Shown: positions 42,986 to 52,743, counted from the first letter of the stretch. The stretch is 64,000 nt of DNA from Bacillota bacterium (GCA_023388195.1 JAEWGR010000051.1:1-64000); one strand, 5' to 3'. Numbers and translations: made by a program. The notes: generated by a model not told the origin, from the letters alone.

Positions 42986-45013
42986 ATGGTTCGCAATTGT
43001 GAGATTGGCAGTGCCATGACAGTCAAATTGGATAATGTACTGCCCGAATTACCGGTTTTTGAGCCTGGCATTCGCCGTGCACCCAACCGGGGGTTTCGCC
43101 TGACGCAGGAACAGACAAAAGTAGCTTTGAAAAATGCGCTGCGCTATGTGCCGGAAGAGCTGCATGCGGTGCTGGCGCCTGAGTTTATGGAGGAATTGCG
43201 CACACTGGGCCGGGTTTACGCGTATCGGTATATGCCGAAAGAAAAAATTGCCGGTAAGCCGATTGACGCCTATAAAGGCAACTGTGTGGAAGGCAAAGCC
43301 TTTCAGGTAATGATCGATAACAACCTGGACCCGGCTGTTGCGCTGTATCCGTATGAGCTTGTCACTTACGGGGAAACAGGCAGTGTATGCCAAAACTGGC
43401 TGCAGTACCAGCTCATCAAAAAATACCTGGAAGTCATGACTGACCGTCAGACTCTGGTAGTGGAATCAGGTCATCCACTGGGATTGTTCCCGTCTAAGCC
43501 GGAGGCGCCCCGGGTAATTATTACGAATGCACTCATGATTGGCATGTTTGATAACCAGGATGACTGGGAAATTGCCGAGCAGATGGGGGTAGCCAATTAT
43601 GGCCAGATGACAGCAGGGGGCTGGATGTATATTGGCCCGCAGGGCATTGTGCATGGCACGTTTAATACCCTGCTTACGGCCGGCCGCAAGCGGTTGGGCG
43701 TAGCGGCTGATGGCGACCTGCGCGGACATTTATTCGTGTCTTCCGGCCTGGGCGGCATGAGCGGTGCTCAGCCGAAAGCAATTGAGATTGCCGGCGGGGT
43801 GGGAATTGTTGCCGAGGTCGATTACTCCCGCATCAAAACCCGTTATGATCAAGGCTGGGTCAGCAAAATCTCGGCCGATTTAGACGAGGTATTTAAGCTG
43901 GCAGAGGAGTATCAGCAAAAGAAAGAGTCAATTTCTATCGCCTATCACGGCAATGTTGTGGATTTGCTGGAGTATGCAGTTAAAAACAACAAACACATTC
44001 CGCTGCTTTCCGATCAGACTTCCTGCCATGTTGCCTATGACGGCGGTTACTGCCCGCAGGGACTGAGCTTTGAAGAGCGGACAAACCTGCTGGCTGCTGA
44101 CCGGCAGCAGTTCCGTAATTTGGTTGATAAGAGCCTGCAGCGTCATTTTGAGCTTATTAAAATACTGGCAGAACGGGGCACGTATTTCTTTGATTATGGC
44201 AACGCCTTCCTCAAGGCTGTGTATGATGCCGGGGTTAAAGAGGTTGCCAAGAATGGCTATGACGAGCGGGACGGCTTTATTTTCCCTTCTTATGTTGAAG
44301 ATATCATGGGCCCTGAATTGTTTGATTACGGGTATGGACCATTCCGCTGGGTTTGCCTGAGCGGCGATCCGGCCGACCTGCGCAAGACCGACCAGGCGGC
44401 TATGGCTTGCATTGACCCCAACCGTCGCGGCCAGGACCGGGATAATTATATATGGATCCGCGATGCCGAACAAAACAAACTGGTCGTAGGGACGCAGGCC
44501 CGGATTCTGTACCAGGATGCGGAAGGGCGCCTCCGGATTGCCCTGAAGTTTAATGAAATGGTGCGCAATCAGGAGATCGGGCCGGTTATGCTGGGCCGTG
44601 ACCATCATGACGTCAGCGGCACCGATTCACCGTTCCGGGAAACTGCCAACATTAAGGATGGCAGCAATATTATGGCCGATATGGCCGTACAGTGCTTTGC
44701 CGGCAATGCAGCCCGGGGTATGAGCCTGATCGCTCTGCACAACGGCGGCGGTGTTGGTATCGGCAAATCGATCAACGGCGGCTTTGGCATGGTGCTGGAC
44801 GGCAGCGAACGGGTTGATGAGATTTTACGCCAGGCGATGTTATGGGATGTTATTGGCGGGGTGGCTCGCCGGGCCTGGGCCAGAAATGAGCATTCGATTG
44901 AAACGATTGTCGAATTTAACCAGCAATATGCCGGTAAAGGCCATGCGACACTGCCTTATATTCCTGCGGACAGCCTGATTGACAGCATTGTGGACAAAGT
45001 GTTTGCAAAGTAG
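42986..45013 (+). CDS. hutU: Urocanate hydratase (long form)
   Basis: 675 residues, the long urocanase form shared with animals (about 676). Converts urocanate to 4-imidazolone-5-propionate using tightly bound NAD as electrophile. Motifs include YGETGSVCQNWLQYQLIKKYLE, TAGGWMYIGPQGIVHGTFNT, GLGGMSGAQPKA, LSDQTSCHVAYDGGYCPQGLSFEE and MLGRDHHDVSGTDSPFRETANIKDGSN, followed by GGGVGIGKSINGGFGMVLDGS. GGAGGG precedes ATG. A TATAAT (42955-42960) in the 142-base gap after the lyase may give additional initiation. Thiourocanate hydratases are relatives, so a thio-substrate is not excluded. Confidence 0.93.
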   Translation: MVRNCEIGSAMTVKLDNVLPELPVFEPGIRRAPNRGFRLTQEQTKVALKNALRYVPEELHAVLAPEFMEELRTLGRVYAYRYMPKEKIAGKPIDAYKGNCVEGKAFQVMIDNNLDPAVALYPYELVTYGETGSVCQNWLQYQLIKKYLEVMTDRQTLVVESGHPLGLFPSKPEAPRVIITNALMIGMFDNQDDWEIAEQMGVANYGQMTAGGWMYIGPQGIVHGTFNTLLTAGRKRLGVAADGDLRGHLFVSSGLGGMSGAQPKAIEIAGGVGIVAEVDYSRIKTRYDQGWVSKISADLDEVFKLAEEYQQKKESISIAYHGNVVDLLEYAVKNNKHIPLLSDQTSCHVAYDGGYCPQGLSFEERTNLLAADRQQFRNLVDKSLQRHFELIKILAERGTYFFDYGNAFLKAVYDAGVKEVAKNGYDERDGFIFPSYVEDIMGPELFDYGYGPFRWVCLSGDPADLRKTDQAAMACIDPNRRGQDRDNYIWIRDAEQNKLVVGTQARILYQDAEGRLRIALKFNEMVRNQEIGPVMLGRDHHDVSGTDSPFRETANIKDGSNIMADMAVQCFAGNAARGMSLIALHNGGGVGIGKSINGGFGMVLDGSERVDEILRQAMLWDVIGGVARRAWARNEHSIETIVEFNQQYAGKGHATLPYIPADSLIDSIVDKVFAK

Positions 45014-45034
45014 GTATAGGGAAGGAGCAAAAAA

Positions 45035-46297
45035 ATGGCAGGTAAAAAATTGCTGATTAAACATGCGGCAGAATTGATTACTTGTGCCGGACCGGCCCCC
45101 AAGCAGGGGCCGGCAATGGGGGATATCGGGATTATTCCGGACGGGGCGCTGCTGGCCGAAGACGGCCGGATCAGCTGGGTAGGACCTACGGCTGAGCTGC
45201 CGGCCCTTGATGAAAGTCAGTGGGAGGTAATTGACGCCTCCGGGCAGTGCGTGCTGCCGGGTTTTGTTGATTCGCACACCCATATGGTATTTGGCGGCTA
45301 CCGGGCCGAAGAGTTTTTCTGGCGTTTGAGCGGCACTCCCTACCTGGAGATTTTAGAACGGGGCGGCGGCATTTTGAACACCGTACAGGCGACCCGGGCC
45401 GCCAGCCTGGCGGAACTGAAGGACCTGGCCGGGAAGCGGCTGCGCAGCATGCTGGCCATGGGGGTAACGACTGTAGAGGGAAAAAGCGGCTATGGCCTGG
45501 ATAAGGAGACCGAATTACGGCAGCTGGCCGTGATGGCTGAACTTAACCGGGAACAGGCTGTGGAAATCGTACCGACTTTCATGGGTGCCCATGCTGTCCC
45601 GCCTGAATATAAAGGCCGTACCGACGCCTATGTAGAATATCTGATCGCTGAGGTGTTGCCCGCTGTGTCGGAACAGGGGATCGCCGAGTTCTGTGATGTG
45701 TTCTGTGAGCAGGGGGTTTTTTCGCTGGATCAGTCCCGGCGTTTGCTGACAGCGGCAAAAAGCCTGGGGCTGAAAGCCAAACTGCATGCCGATGAGATCG
45801 TTCCCCTGGGCGGGGCCGAGCTTGCGGCTGAGCTGGATGCCTGTTCGGCCGATCATCTGCTGCAGGCCTCTGATGCCGGTATTGCCGCGTTAGGGAAAAA
45901 ACATACGGTGGCTACCTTGCTGCCCATGACCGCTTTTTGCCTGCGTGAGTCTTATGCCCGGGCCCGGGCCATGATCGACAGCGGGGCGGCGGTGGCTCTG
46001 GCTACCGATTACAATCCCGGCAGCTGCTTTAGCCATTCCATCCCATTGGTGGCCTCGTTGGCCGCAATTCAATTAGGCATGAAACCGGCCGAGATTGTTA
46101 CGGCCCTGACCATTAATGGTGCCGCTGCAGTCAACCGGGCAGACCGGGTTGGCAGTCTGGAAGTCGGCAAGCAGGCCGATGTGGTTATACTGGAATATCC
46201 GTCCCACCTGTTTCTGGTCTATCATGCCGGCATGAATATTGTCGACAAGGTGATTAAACAGGGACAGCTTAGCTGGAATAAAGCGGCTAATATATAA
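45035..46297 (+). CDS. hutI: Imidazolonepropionase
   Basis: 420 residues, amidohydrolase superfamily, opens imidazolonepropionate to N-formimino-glutamate. Metal ligands are visible in DSHTHMVFGG (HxH), ADEIVPLGG, and DYNPGS near residue 330; TFMGAHAVPPEYKGR and EGKSGYGLDKETELRQL are HutI-specific. GGGAAGGAG lies nine bases before ATG, and the gene starts 21 bases after hutU. Third catabolic step of the operon. Confidence 0.96.
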   Translation: MAGKKLLIKHAAELITCAGPAPKQGPAMGDIGIIPDGALLAEDGRISWVGPTAELPALDESQWEVIDASGQCVLPGFVDSHTHMVFGGYRAEEFFWRLSGTPYLEILERGGGILNTVQATRAASLAELKDLAGKRLRSMLAMGVTTVEGKSGYGLDKETELRQLAVMAELNREQAVEIVPTFMGAHAVPPEYKGRTDAYVEYLIAEVLPAVSEQGIAEFCDVFCEQGVFSLDQSRRLLTAAKSLGLKAKLHADEIVPLGGAELAAELDACSADHLLQASDAGIAALGKKHTVATLLPMTAFCLRESYARARAMIDSGAAVALATDYNPGSCFSHSIPLVASLAAIQLGMKPAEIVTALTINGAAAVNRADRVGSLEVGKQADVVILEYPSHLFLVYHAGMNIVDKVIKQGQLSWNKAANI

Positions 46298-46316
46298 TAG
46301 AAGGGAAGTTATAACT

Positions 46317-47207
46317 GTGGCAAAACTTGTAGAATGCGTACCTAATTTTAGTGAAGGCCGGCGGCCGGAGGTTATTGCGGCGATTGTCAATGAAGTGAAG
46401 AATGCCGCCGGTGTAACCCTGCTTAATGTTAATTCAGACGCCAGTCATAACCGGACGGTAGTGACATTTGTCGGTGAACCCCAGGCGGCTAAACAGGCTG
46501 CTTTCAAAGCCTGCGCCAAGGCAGCTGAGTTGATTGACATGGAACAGCATCAGGGCGAACATCCCCGGGTTGGGGCCACTGATGTAATTCCGTTCATTCC
46601 GGTGAGCGAGGTTACCATGGAGGAATGCGTGGAGCTGGCAAACGAACTGGGCCGGGAAATCGGCGAAAAGCTGAATATCCCCGTATACCTGTATGAAGCG
46701 GCTGCCAAACAGGCGGCGCGGGTCAAACTGCCAGATGTCCGCAAAGGTGAATACGAAGGTCTAAAAACGGCAATAACCAGCCCGGAACGCCAGCCTGATT
46801 ACGGTCCGGCCCGGATGCATCCGTCGGCGGGGGCCACGGTAGTTGGCGCCAGGCAGTTTTTAATTGCTTATAACATTAATCTGAGCACTAATGATGTCAA
46901 TATTGCCAAAAAAATTGCGGCTACAATCCGTGAGGCCAAGGGCGGCTATAAATTCTGCCGGGCGATGGGCGTTATGATTGAAGAGCGGAATATGGCCCAG
47001 GTAACGATCAATATGGTTGACTATACGGGCACACCGCTGCACCGGGTATTTGAAACTGTTAAATCGGAAGCGGCCCGTTATGGCGTAAATGTCATCGGCA
47101 GTGAGATTGTCGGCATGGTGCCGCTGCAGGCGCTGATCGACACAGCTGATTTCTATCTGCGTCTGGAGGGTTTTGAACGTAAGCAGGTCTTGGAAGAAAA
47201 CCTTTAA
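46317..47207 (+). CDS. ftcD: Glutamate formimidoyltransferase
   Basis: 296 residues, the formiminotransferase half only. Transfers the formimino group from N-formimino-glutamate to tetrahydrofolate, releasing glutamate. Signatures are LVECVPNFSEGRRPEVI, DASHNRTVVTFVG, EHPRVGATDVIPFIPV and GARQFLIAYNINLSTNDV. The GTG start follows GAAGGGAAG. In animals this domain is fused to the cyclodeaminase, which here is the next gene. A 3' fragment of this gene recurs at about 52459-52625. Confidence 0.95.
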   Translation: MAKLVECVPNFSEGRRPEVIAAIVNEVKNAAGVTLLNVNSDASHNRTVVTFVGEPQAAKQAAFKACAKAAELIDMEQHQGEHPRVGATDVIPFIPVSEVTMEECVELANELGREIGEKLNIPVYLYEAAAKQAARVKLPDVRKGEYEGLKTAITSPERQPDYGPARMHPSAGATVVGARQFLIAYNINLSTNDVNIAKKIAATIREAKGGYKFCRAMGVMIEERNMAQVTINMVDYTGTPLHRVFETVKSEAARYGVNVIGSEIVGMVPLQALIDTADFYLRLEGFERKQVLEENL

Positions 47208-47222
47208 AAGGGGCTTGATGAT

Positions 47223-47849
47223 ATGTTAGTTGAAATGAAAATTACCGAGTTTCTTGAAGAGCTCGGGTCCAACTCACCGGCTCCGGGCGGCGGCAGTATC
47301 TCGGCCCTGGCCGGGGCGCTCGGCGGCGCGTTGACGGCTATGGTCTGCCGTCTGACTGCCGGCAACAGCAAATATGCCGAAGTGGAAAAGGAAGTAACAG
47401 ACCTGCTAGTGGAAGCTGATCAATTGTCAGGTGCGCTGACCCGCTATGTGGATGCCGATACCGAGGCCTTTAACAAAGTAATGGCCGCTTATAAACTCCC
47501 TAAAGCAACCGACGCCGAGAAGCTGGAGCGCAGTGCAGCCATTCAGCAGGCAATGATGTTTGCCACCAACCTGCCGCTGGAAGTGTCGGGCTGCTGCCTG
47601 AAGGTACTGACAATGGCGGTGCGGATACTGGCCATTGGCAACAGCAATGCGGCCAGTGACGCCGCTGTGGCCGGCCTTATGGCCCACGCCGGCCTCCACG
47701 GGGCTCTGTATAATGTCAAGATCAATCTGGGCAGTATTAAAGAACAGAGCTTCCAACAGGATATTCAAGCGAAAATGGCCCATATCACGCAAGAGGACGA
47801 GCGCCTGCACAGCGAGCTTATCGCCGTGGCCGGCAAAGTGATTGGCTAA
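47223..47849 (+). CDS. fchA: Formimidoyltetrahydrofolate cyclodeaminase / cyclohydrolase family protein
   Basis: 208 residues, the all-helical cyclodeaminase domain. Converts 5-formimino-THF to 5,10-methenyl-THF and ammonia. The N-terminal motif SNSPAPGGGSISALAGALGGAL is diagnostic, and the C-terminal SNAASDAAVAGLMAHAGLHGALYNVKIN is typical. It starts 15 bases after ftcD. This completes a urocanate-to-glutamate pathway and links it to one-carbon metabolism. The operon ends at the terminator directly after it. Confidence 0.93.
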   Translation: MLVEMKITEFLEELGSNSPAPGGGSISALAGALGGALTAMVCRLTAGNSKYAEVEKEVTDLLVEADQLSGALTRYVDADTEAFNKVMAAYKLPKATDAEKLERSAAIQQAMMFATNLPLEVSGCCLKVLTMAVRILAIGNSNAASDAAVAGLMAHAGLHGALYNVKINLGSIKEQSFQQDIQAKMAHITQEDERLHSELIAVAGKVIG

Positions 47850-47862
47850 TACTTTTTGCAGC

Positions 47863-47904
47863 AAACAGGACTGATCCCGGCGACGGGGTCAGTCCTGTTT
47901 TATC
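47863..47904 (+). terminator. Intrinsic terminator of the hut-type operon
   Basis: AAACAGGACTGATCCCG (47863-47879) pairs with CGGGGTCAGTCCTGTTT (47884-47900), followed by TATC. A near-copy lies at 52744-52785. Confidence 0.85.
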
Positions 47905-48009
47905 GTGATGGTCCCTACTCTTTTAGCGGCACAGATAACAGAAAGTACAGGATTTCGACGCAGACATGCCGAAATAAAAAATTATCTTCTAGAGTGCGGA
48001 GGCCGCAGT

Positions 48010-49611
48010 ATGTGTAGAATATGGCTGGTTGTGTTGCTGGTGGGGAGTTTTTTCTGCGGGGCAACTGCCCAGACGGCAGCTGGCAGGGGGGAAACCCCGT
48101 TGTTAATCGTGGCCGGGGATGACAATTTCCCTCCCTATGAATTTATTGATCATATTGACGGGGCCGAAGTTTACCGGGGCTTTAATGTTGATTTATTAAA
48201 AGCGGTTGCTCTCAGCACCGGTTATGAGATTCAATTCCGGCCTATGCCATGGGCTGATGCTGTTAAAGCGCTTGAACGCGGTGAGGTTCATGCCGTGGGT
48301 GGGATGAAGTATAACTCCGAACGGGAAAAATTATACGATTTTTCGGAAGCATACATGATAAATTCGTTAGCTATATTTGTCGTAAAGGACATGCAGGCGA
48401 TTTCTTCGATTGCCGACCTGGCAGGACACAAGGTTGCTGTACAGAAAGATGCGATCGGTAATTACAATCTTAAAAATAAGCCGGTGGAACTGGTACTGAC
48501 TACCAATCAGGAAGAGGCCCTCGCGCTGCTGCTCAATGGGAAAGTAGATGCTGCCCTTGGTAATAATCTTACAGGTCAGTATATTCTGCAGCGTACCAAA
48601 CAGCATGAATATATAAAAATTGTCGGCGGGGCGATAGATCCGGAGGGGTATTGTGTAGCTGTACGGAATGGTAGTCCGATTCTTGAGGTTTTTAATAAAG
48701 GGCTGAAAGATATTAAGCAAAATGGTACCTATGATAAGATATATGCCAAATGGTTTGGTGAGCCGCTTGATTATCCGGCTCAGTACTATAAACGTAATTT
48801 CGGTATTGCTGTCACAATCGTTGTGATTTTAATTGTTTTTGGAGTAGTGACGCTGTTGATTAATCTTTATTTACAGCAGGAGGTTAAGAAACGTACCCGG
48901 GAGATTGAAACAATCAATGAAGAACTGCAGCGCAAGGATAAACTCGAGGCATTGGGCAAGCTTGTTGCCTGTTTGGCTCATGAAATCCGCACACCGCTAA
49001 CGTCAATTAAGACCTTTACCGAATTGCTGCCGTCAAAGTATGATAATCCCCGCTTCAGAGAGCAGATAAGCCATTTCGTACCGCAGGAGGTTGAGCGGCT
49101 TAATCATATTGTCAACGACCTGTTAACCTATGCCAGTCCGCGTAAGGTGGAACGGGAATATGTTCCTTTGAAGCGGCTTATTGATAATAGTCTGGTTTTT
49201 TTTGCCGAGAATATGGCCAAACAAAACGTTGTTTTACAAATGAATAGTAGAGAAGAGTTGCTGGTATATGTTGACATTCAGCAAATGAAACAGGTAATGA
49301 TCAATATTTTATTAAATGCACTCCAGGCGCTGGCGGGGCAGAGCAAGCCGGTGCTTGCCATTGCCAGCGAACTGCGGGACGGGGTTCCCTGCCTGGTGAT
49401 TTCCGATAATGGCGCCGGGATCAAACCAGATAACCTTAAATTTGTATTTGAGCCGTTTTTCTCAACGAAAGCAGGCGGAACTGGTTTGGGGTTGTTTGTA
49501 AGCTATCAACTGTCCCGGCAAAGTGGGGTAGATATAAGCATTGACAGCCAGGAAGGTGCAGGTACTACTGTGACTTTAAAGTTTAATTTTGAGGAGAAAC
49601 AGGATGCATAA
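48010..49611 (+). CDS. Sensor histidine kinase with periplasmic amino-acid-binding domain
   Basis: 533 residues. A signal-peptide-like start (1-20) is followed by a bacterial solute-binding domain of family 3 (about 28-255: FPPYEFIDHID, GFNVDLLKAVA, AVGGMKYNSEREKLYDFSEAY), a TM helix (264-288), a coiled segment, HisKA with LAHEIRTPLTS (His 324) and an HATPase with the N and G boxes NILLNALQAL, ISDNGAGI and GTGLGLF. The sensor domain resembles receptors for polar amino acids, so glutamate, histidine or a derivative is the likely signal. ATG 48010 follows GCGGAGG. It overlaps the response regulator gene. Confidence 0.92.
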   Translation: MCRIWLVVLLVGSFFCGATAQTAAGRGETPLLIVAGDDNFPPYEFIDHIDGAEVYRGFNVDLLKAVALSTGYEIQFRPMPWADAVKALERGEVHAVGGMKYNSEREKLYDFSEAYMINSLAIFVVKDMQAISSIADLAGHKVAVQKDAIGNYNLKNKPVELVLTTNQEEALALLLNGKVDAALGNNLTGQYILQRTKQHEYIKIVGGAIDPEGYCVAVRNGSPILEVFNKGLKDIKQNGTYDKIYAKWFGEPLDYPAQYYKRNFGIAVTIVVILIVFGVVTLLINLYLQQEVKKRTREIETINEELQRKDKLEALGKLVACLAHEIRTPLTSIKTFTELLPSKYDNPRFREQISHFVPQEVERLNHIVNDLLTYASPRKVEREYVPLKRLIDNSLVFFAENMAKQNVVLQMNSREELLVYVDIQQMKQVMINILLNALQALAGQSKPVLAIASELRDGVPCLVISDNGAGIKPDNLKFVFEPFFSTKAGGTGLGLFVSYQLSRQSGVDISIDSQEGAGTTVTLKFNFEEKQDA

Positions 49612-50968
49612 GCTACTTATTGTCGATGATGAACAGGCGATTTGCACCTCACTGGCTTTTGCCCTGGAGGACAGATATGCGGTGGTAACAGCTGGCTCCG
49701 CTTCGGAGGCAATGGCCGCTGTTTCCAGGCAGGAATTTGATCTTGTGTTGCTTGATCTGAAACTGGGCAGTGCTGACGGCATTGATGTGCTCCGGGAGAT
49801 TAAAGCAGTTGATAACAGTATCATTGTTATTATCATGACAGCTTACGGCAGTATAAAGTCATCGGTGGCTGCGATTAAAGCCGGGGCCTTTTACTATCTG
49901 ACCAAGCCGATAAATATGGATGAACTGGAAATGCTGCTGGCCAACGCCACCGACTATATTGGGATGAGGACTAAAGTTGAGTACTTAAACGGCAAGCTGA
50001 CAGAGCGCCAGGAGATTGCAGGCATGATTGGCACTTCAGTGCCGATGCGGCAAATCCTGCATGATATCGACCGGATAAAAGACGGCGACTTTAATGTTCT
50101 CATCCGGGGCGAGAGCGGGACCGGCAAAGAGCTTGTTGCCAAGGCCCTGCATTATTTAAGTGTACGCAGGCAGGAACCGTTTGAGGTGGTCAATTGTGCC
50201 GCTATTCCCGCTGACCTGCTGGAGAGCGAACTCTTTGGCCATGAGAAGGGGGCCTTTACCGGGGCTGTGCAGCGGAAAAAGGGGATTTTTGAGCTGGCAG
50301 ACAAGGGCACACTGTTTCTGGATGAGATTGGGGAGATGGATGTCAGATTGCAGGCCAAGTTATTGCGCGTTGTGCAGGAGAAAGAGATTACGCCTGTAGG
50401 CACAGGCTGCAGAAAAAAAATTTCGGTACGAATCATTTGTGCCACCAACCGTGATTTAAAGCAGCTGGTTGCCGAAGGGAAGTTCCGGGAAGATCTGTAT
50501 TTCCGGCTCAATGTGGTGTCTGTTGATTTGCCGCCTCTCAGGCAGCGCCGTGAGGATATTCCCTTGCTGGTCGAGTATTTTGTTGCTAAATACAACAAAA
50601 AAATGGCCCGGCAGATCAGGGAGATTGAGCCTGGCTTTTTTGCAAAACTGCAAGGCTATGAATTTAGAGGCAATGTCAGGGAACTGGAGAATATTGTTGA
50701 GAGGGCCATGGTGTTTGCCGACGATGGGGTTTTGCGAGCCGGCAATTTGCCTGGCGACAATCAGCTGTCAGTACCTGATTCCCTCAGGCCGGCCGGTTTA
50801 CCTGCCCTGATTCCTGTCTATATCGGTGAGGATCTGGATTTGATCGAACGCAAAGTTATTATAGAAACGCTGCAGTATTATGGCGGTGATAAAGTCAAAA
50901 CAGCGCAAATACTTAAGATCAGCGAACGGAAGCTATGGTATAAAATCAAGGAATATCAATTAAGTTAA
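49604..50968 (+). CDS. NtrC-type sigma-54 response regulator
   Basis: 454 residues: receiver domain (phospho-acceptor Asp 51 in LVLLDLKLG), AAA+ domain with Walker A GESGTGKE (about 169-176), the sigma-54 contact loop GAFTGA, LFLDEIGEMD and the R-finger region, and a Fis-type HTH at the C-terminus (GGDKVKTAQILKISERKLWYKIKEY). It begins eight bases before the sensor kinase gene ends, so they form a two-component pair. The gene directly downstream, gltS, has a sigma-54 promoter, its obvious target; the hut-type promoter at 38641 is another candidate. Confidence 0.95.
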   Translation: MHKLLIVDDEQAICTSLAFALEDRYAVVTAGSASEAMAAVSRQEFDLVLLDLKLGSADGIDVLREIKAVDNSIIVIIMTAYGSIKSSVAAIKAGAFYYLTKPINMDELEMLLANATDYIGMRTKVEYLNGKLTERQEIAGMIGTSVPMRQILHDIDRIKDGDFNVLIRGESGTGKELVAKALHYLSVRRQEPFEVVNCAAIPADLLESELFGHEKGAFTGAVQRKKGIFELADKGTLFLDEIGEMDVRLQAKLLRVVQEKEITPVGTGCRKKISVRIICATNRDLKQLVAEGKFREDLYFRLNVVSVDLPPLRQRREDIPLLVEYFVAKYNKKMARQIREIEPGFFAKLQGYEFRGNVRELENIVERAMVFADDGVLRAGNLPGDNQLSVPDSLRPAGLPALIPVYIGEDLDLIERKVIIETLQYYGGDKVKTAQILKISERKLWYKIKEYQLS

Positions 50969-50981
50969 AGTGCATTTTTTA

Positions 50982-51028
50982 CGGTTACTGCAAATTTTTC
51001 ATGAAAAATTTGCAGTAACCGCTTTTTT
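50982..51028 (+). terminator. Perfect 19-bp terminator hairpin after the response regulator
   Basis: CGGTTACTGCAAATTTTTC (50982-51000), AT, and the exact complement (51003-51021), followed by CTTTTTTT. Confidence 0.95.
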
Positions 51029-51075
51029 TATTGCTGTTATGGACGCTATTCCGGCAGTTGTAAGCCTTTCTGACC

Positions 51076-51127
51076 TGGCACAGTATTTGCGATAGAGTAA
51101 AGCGAAAGTAGGAAGCCTGGCTTTACT
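51076..51127 (+). promoter_or_regulatory. Sigma-54 promoter of gltS with start-proximal inverted repeat
   Basis: TGGCACAGTATTTGC: GG (51077-51078), ten bases, GC (51089-51090). AGTAAAGC (51096-51103) and GCTTTACT (51120-51127) form an inverted repeat at the start of the transcript. Confidence 0.85.
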
Positions 51128-51189
51128 AGAAGGGAGGCAATTCCACCAGCAGGCAAGGGATTATCAACAAATCAACAGGAGGTAAAGTT

Positions 51190-52425
51190 GTGAGTTTTGA
51201 ACTGGTCAATCAGGTTATGGTTATGAAGCTGGATATTGTGGCAACGGTTGCTGTTGCCGTATTACTACTAATGTTTGGTGCGTGGATACGGCGTATATTT
51301 CCGGTTATTGCCCGTTTTTGCATTCCGTCGGCGGTTATCGGCGGTTTTACTTTTTCTATTCTGGCCTGGATACTCAAGGAAGCCAATCTGCTTACGTTTA
51401 AAATGGATACCATGTTGCAAATGCCGTTTATGATTGCATTTTTTACTACCGTTGGCCTAGGCGGCAGCTTTGGTCTAATTAAAAAAGGCGGCAAATCACT
51501 TATTGTATATCTTGTCGGCTGCTGGATTTTGGCTATTATGCAAAATGTTGTCGGGGCGGGAACGGCTATATTAACCGGCATTCACCCGGTTTTGGGGGTT
51601 ATGGCCGGTGCGGTTTCGCTGGAAGGTGGCATGGGGGCCGCCTCGGCTTTCGGACCTACTGCCGAGCAGTTGGGGGTTCAGGGGGCTTTTGTGGTGGCGG
51701 TAGCAGCGGCTACTTACGGTTTAATTGCTGGCGGCTTAGTAGGGGGCCCGCTTGCAAAATGGCTTATTGAGCGATATAATCTCCCCATTGAAACCAGTCA
51801 GGAGCAGTTTGATGCCTTGGATCAAGCAACAGCTGCTGAAAGAAATGAGATTGTCACGAGTGATAATGTTATGTCGATGCTGGCTGTTATTCTTGTGGCC
51901 ATGGTTCTGGGGGCAGTGGGATCTGCCAAAATTAAGGAAGCTACCGGCTTTGTTCTGCCGGGATATGTGGGAGCCATGTTTGTTGCTGTGTTGATACGGA
52001 ACGTTAATGATGTTAAACCATTAGTAAAGATGAACGAAAAGACGGTTGATCTGATTGCCGATGTCTGTCTGGGTATCTTTTTGACAATGGCAATGATGTC
52101 CTTGAAAATTTGGGAGATTTCCAATCTGGCCGGGCCATTATTAATTATACTTGCTGTCCAAACCATTTTTATGTTTGTATTTTGTATTTACTTCCTCTTT
52201 CCGCTTTTGGGAAGAAATTATGATGCTGCCGTCATGTGTGCCGGTATGATTGGCCATGGGTTGGGTGCTACGCCCAATGCGATTGCCAATATGGGGGCTG
52301 TAACCGAAAGATATGGTGTAATGTCCCGTAAAGCTTTTCTGATTGTGCCGCTTTGCGGTGCTGTCCTTATTGATATTGTGGCAATACCTAATATTGTATG
52401 GTTTATAAACTATTTTACAAAATAA
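51190..52425 (+). CDS. gltS: Sodium/glutamate symporter GltS
   Basis: 411 residues with about ten to twelve TM segments in two inverted halves. The GltS signatures are FCIPSAVIGGF, TTVGLGGSFGLIKKGGK, GAVSLEGGMGAASAFGP and GHGLGATPNAIANMGAVTERYG. It exchanges or imports glutamate with sodium. The GTG start follows GGAGGT. Located behind a sigma-54 promoter and next to a two-component system with an amino-acid sensor, it probably handles the glutamate produced by the hut-type pathway, or imports it. Confidence 0.95.
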   Translation: MSFELVNQVMVMKLDIVATVAVAVLLLMFGAWIRRIFPVIARFCIPSAVIGGFTFSILAWILKEANLLTFKMDTMLQMPFMIAFFTTVGLGGSFGLIKKGGKSLIVYLVGCWILAIMQNVVGAGTAILTGIHPVLGVMAGAVSLEGGMGAASAFGPTAEQLGVQGAFVVAVAAATYGLIAGGLVGGPLAKWLIERYNLPIETSQEQFDALDQATAAERNEIVTSDNVMSMLAVILVAMVLGAVGSAKIKEATGFVLPGYVGAMFVAVLIRNVNDVKPLVKMNEKTVDLIADVCLGIFLTMAMMSLKIWEISNLAGPLLIILAVQTIFMFVFCIYFLFPLLGRNYDAAVMCAGMIGHGLGATPNAIANMGAVTERYGVMSRKAFLIVPLCGAVLIDIVAIPNIVWFINYFTK

Positions 52426-52447
52426 TACAGCAAAAGGAGAAGGGGCA

Positions 52448-52743
52448 ATGAGTAAACTTGTTTGAAACTGTTAAATCGGAAGCGGCCCGTCATGGCGTAA
52501 ATGTCATCGGCAGTGGAGATTGTGAGCATGGTGCGGCTGCAGGCGCTGATCGACACAGCTGATTTCTATCTGCGTCTGGAGGGTTTTGAACGTAAGCAGG
52601 TATTGGAGAAAACCTTTAATACAGGCTTGACGCCAACATCTGCCTAAAGGTCTTGTTAATACCTGTGCAAGACCGGGACGAGCGCCGGAACAGAAAGTTT
52701 ATCGCCGTAGCCGGCAATGTGCTTGGCTAATACTTTTTGCAGC
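52448..52743 (+). pseudogene. Decayed fused remnant of a second ftcD-fchA pair
   Basis: After AAAGGAGAAGGGGC an ATG opens MSKLV, matching the FtcD start, and stops at once. The next about 165 bases (52461-52625) are nearly identical to the 3' end of ftcD (47049-47212), with point changes and a one-base insertion near 52516 that breaks the frame. The final part (about 52672-52743) matches the end of fchA (about 47794-47862). The middle of ftcD and most of fchA are deleted. It follows gltS directly, so a second copy was once cotranscribed with it. Confidence 0.85.

Noticed and set aside
43928..44608. 226-codon minus-strand frame within urocanase
   Set aside because: A shadow of the conserved urocanase coding frame with no independent signals.
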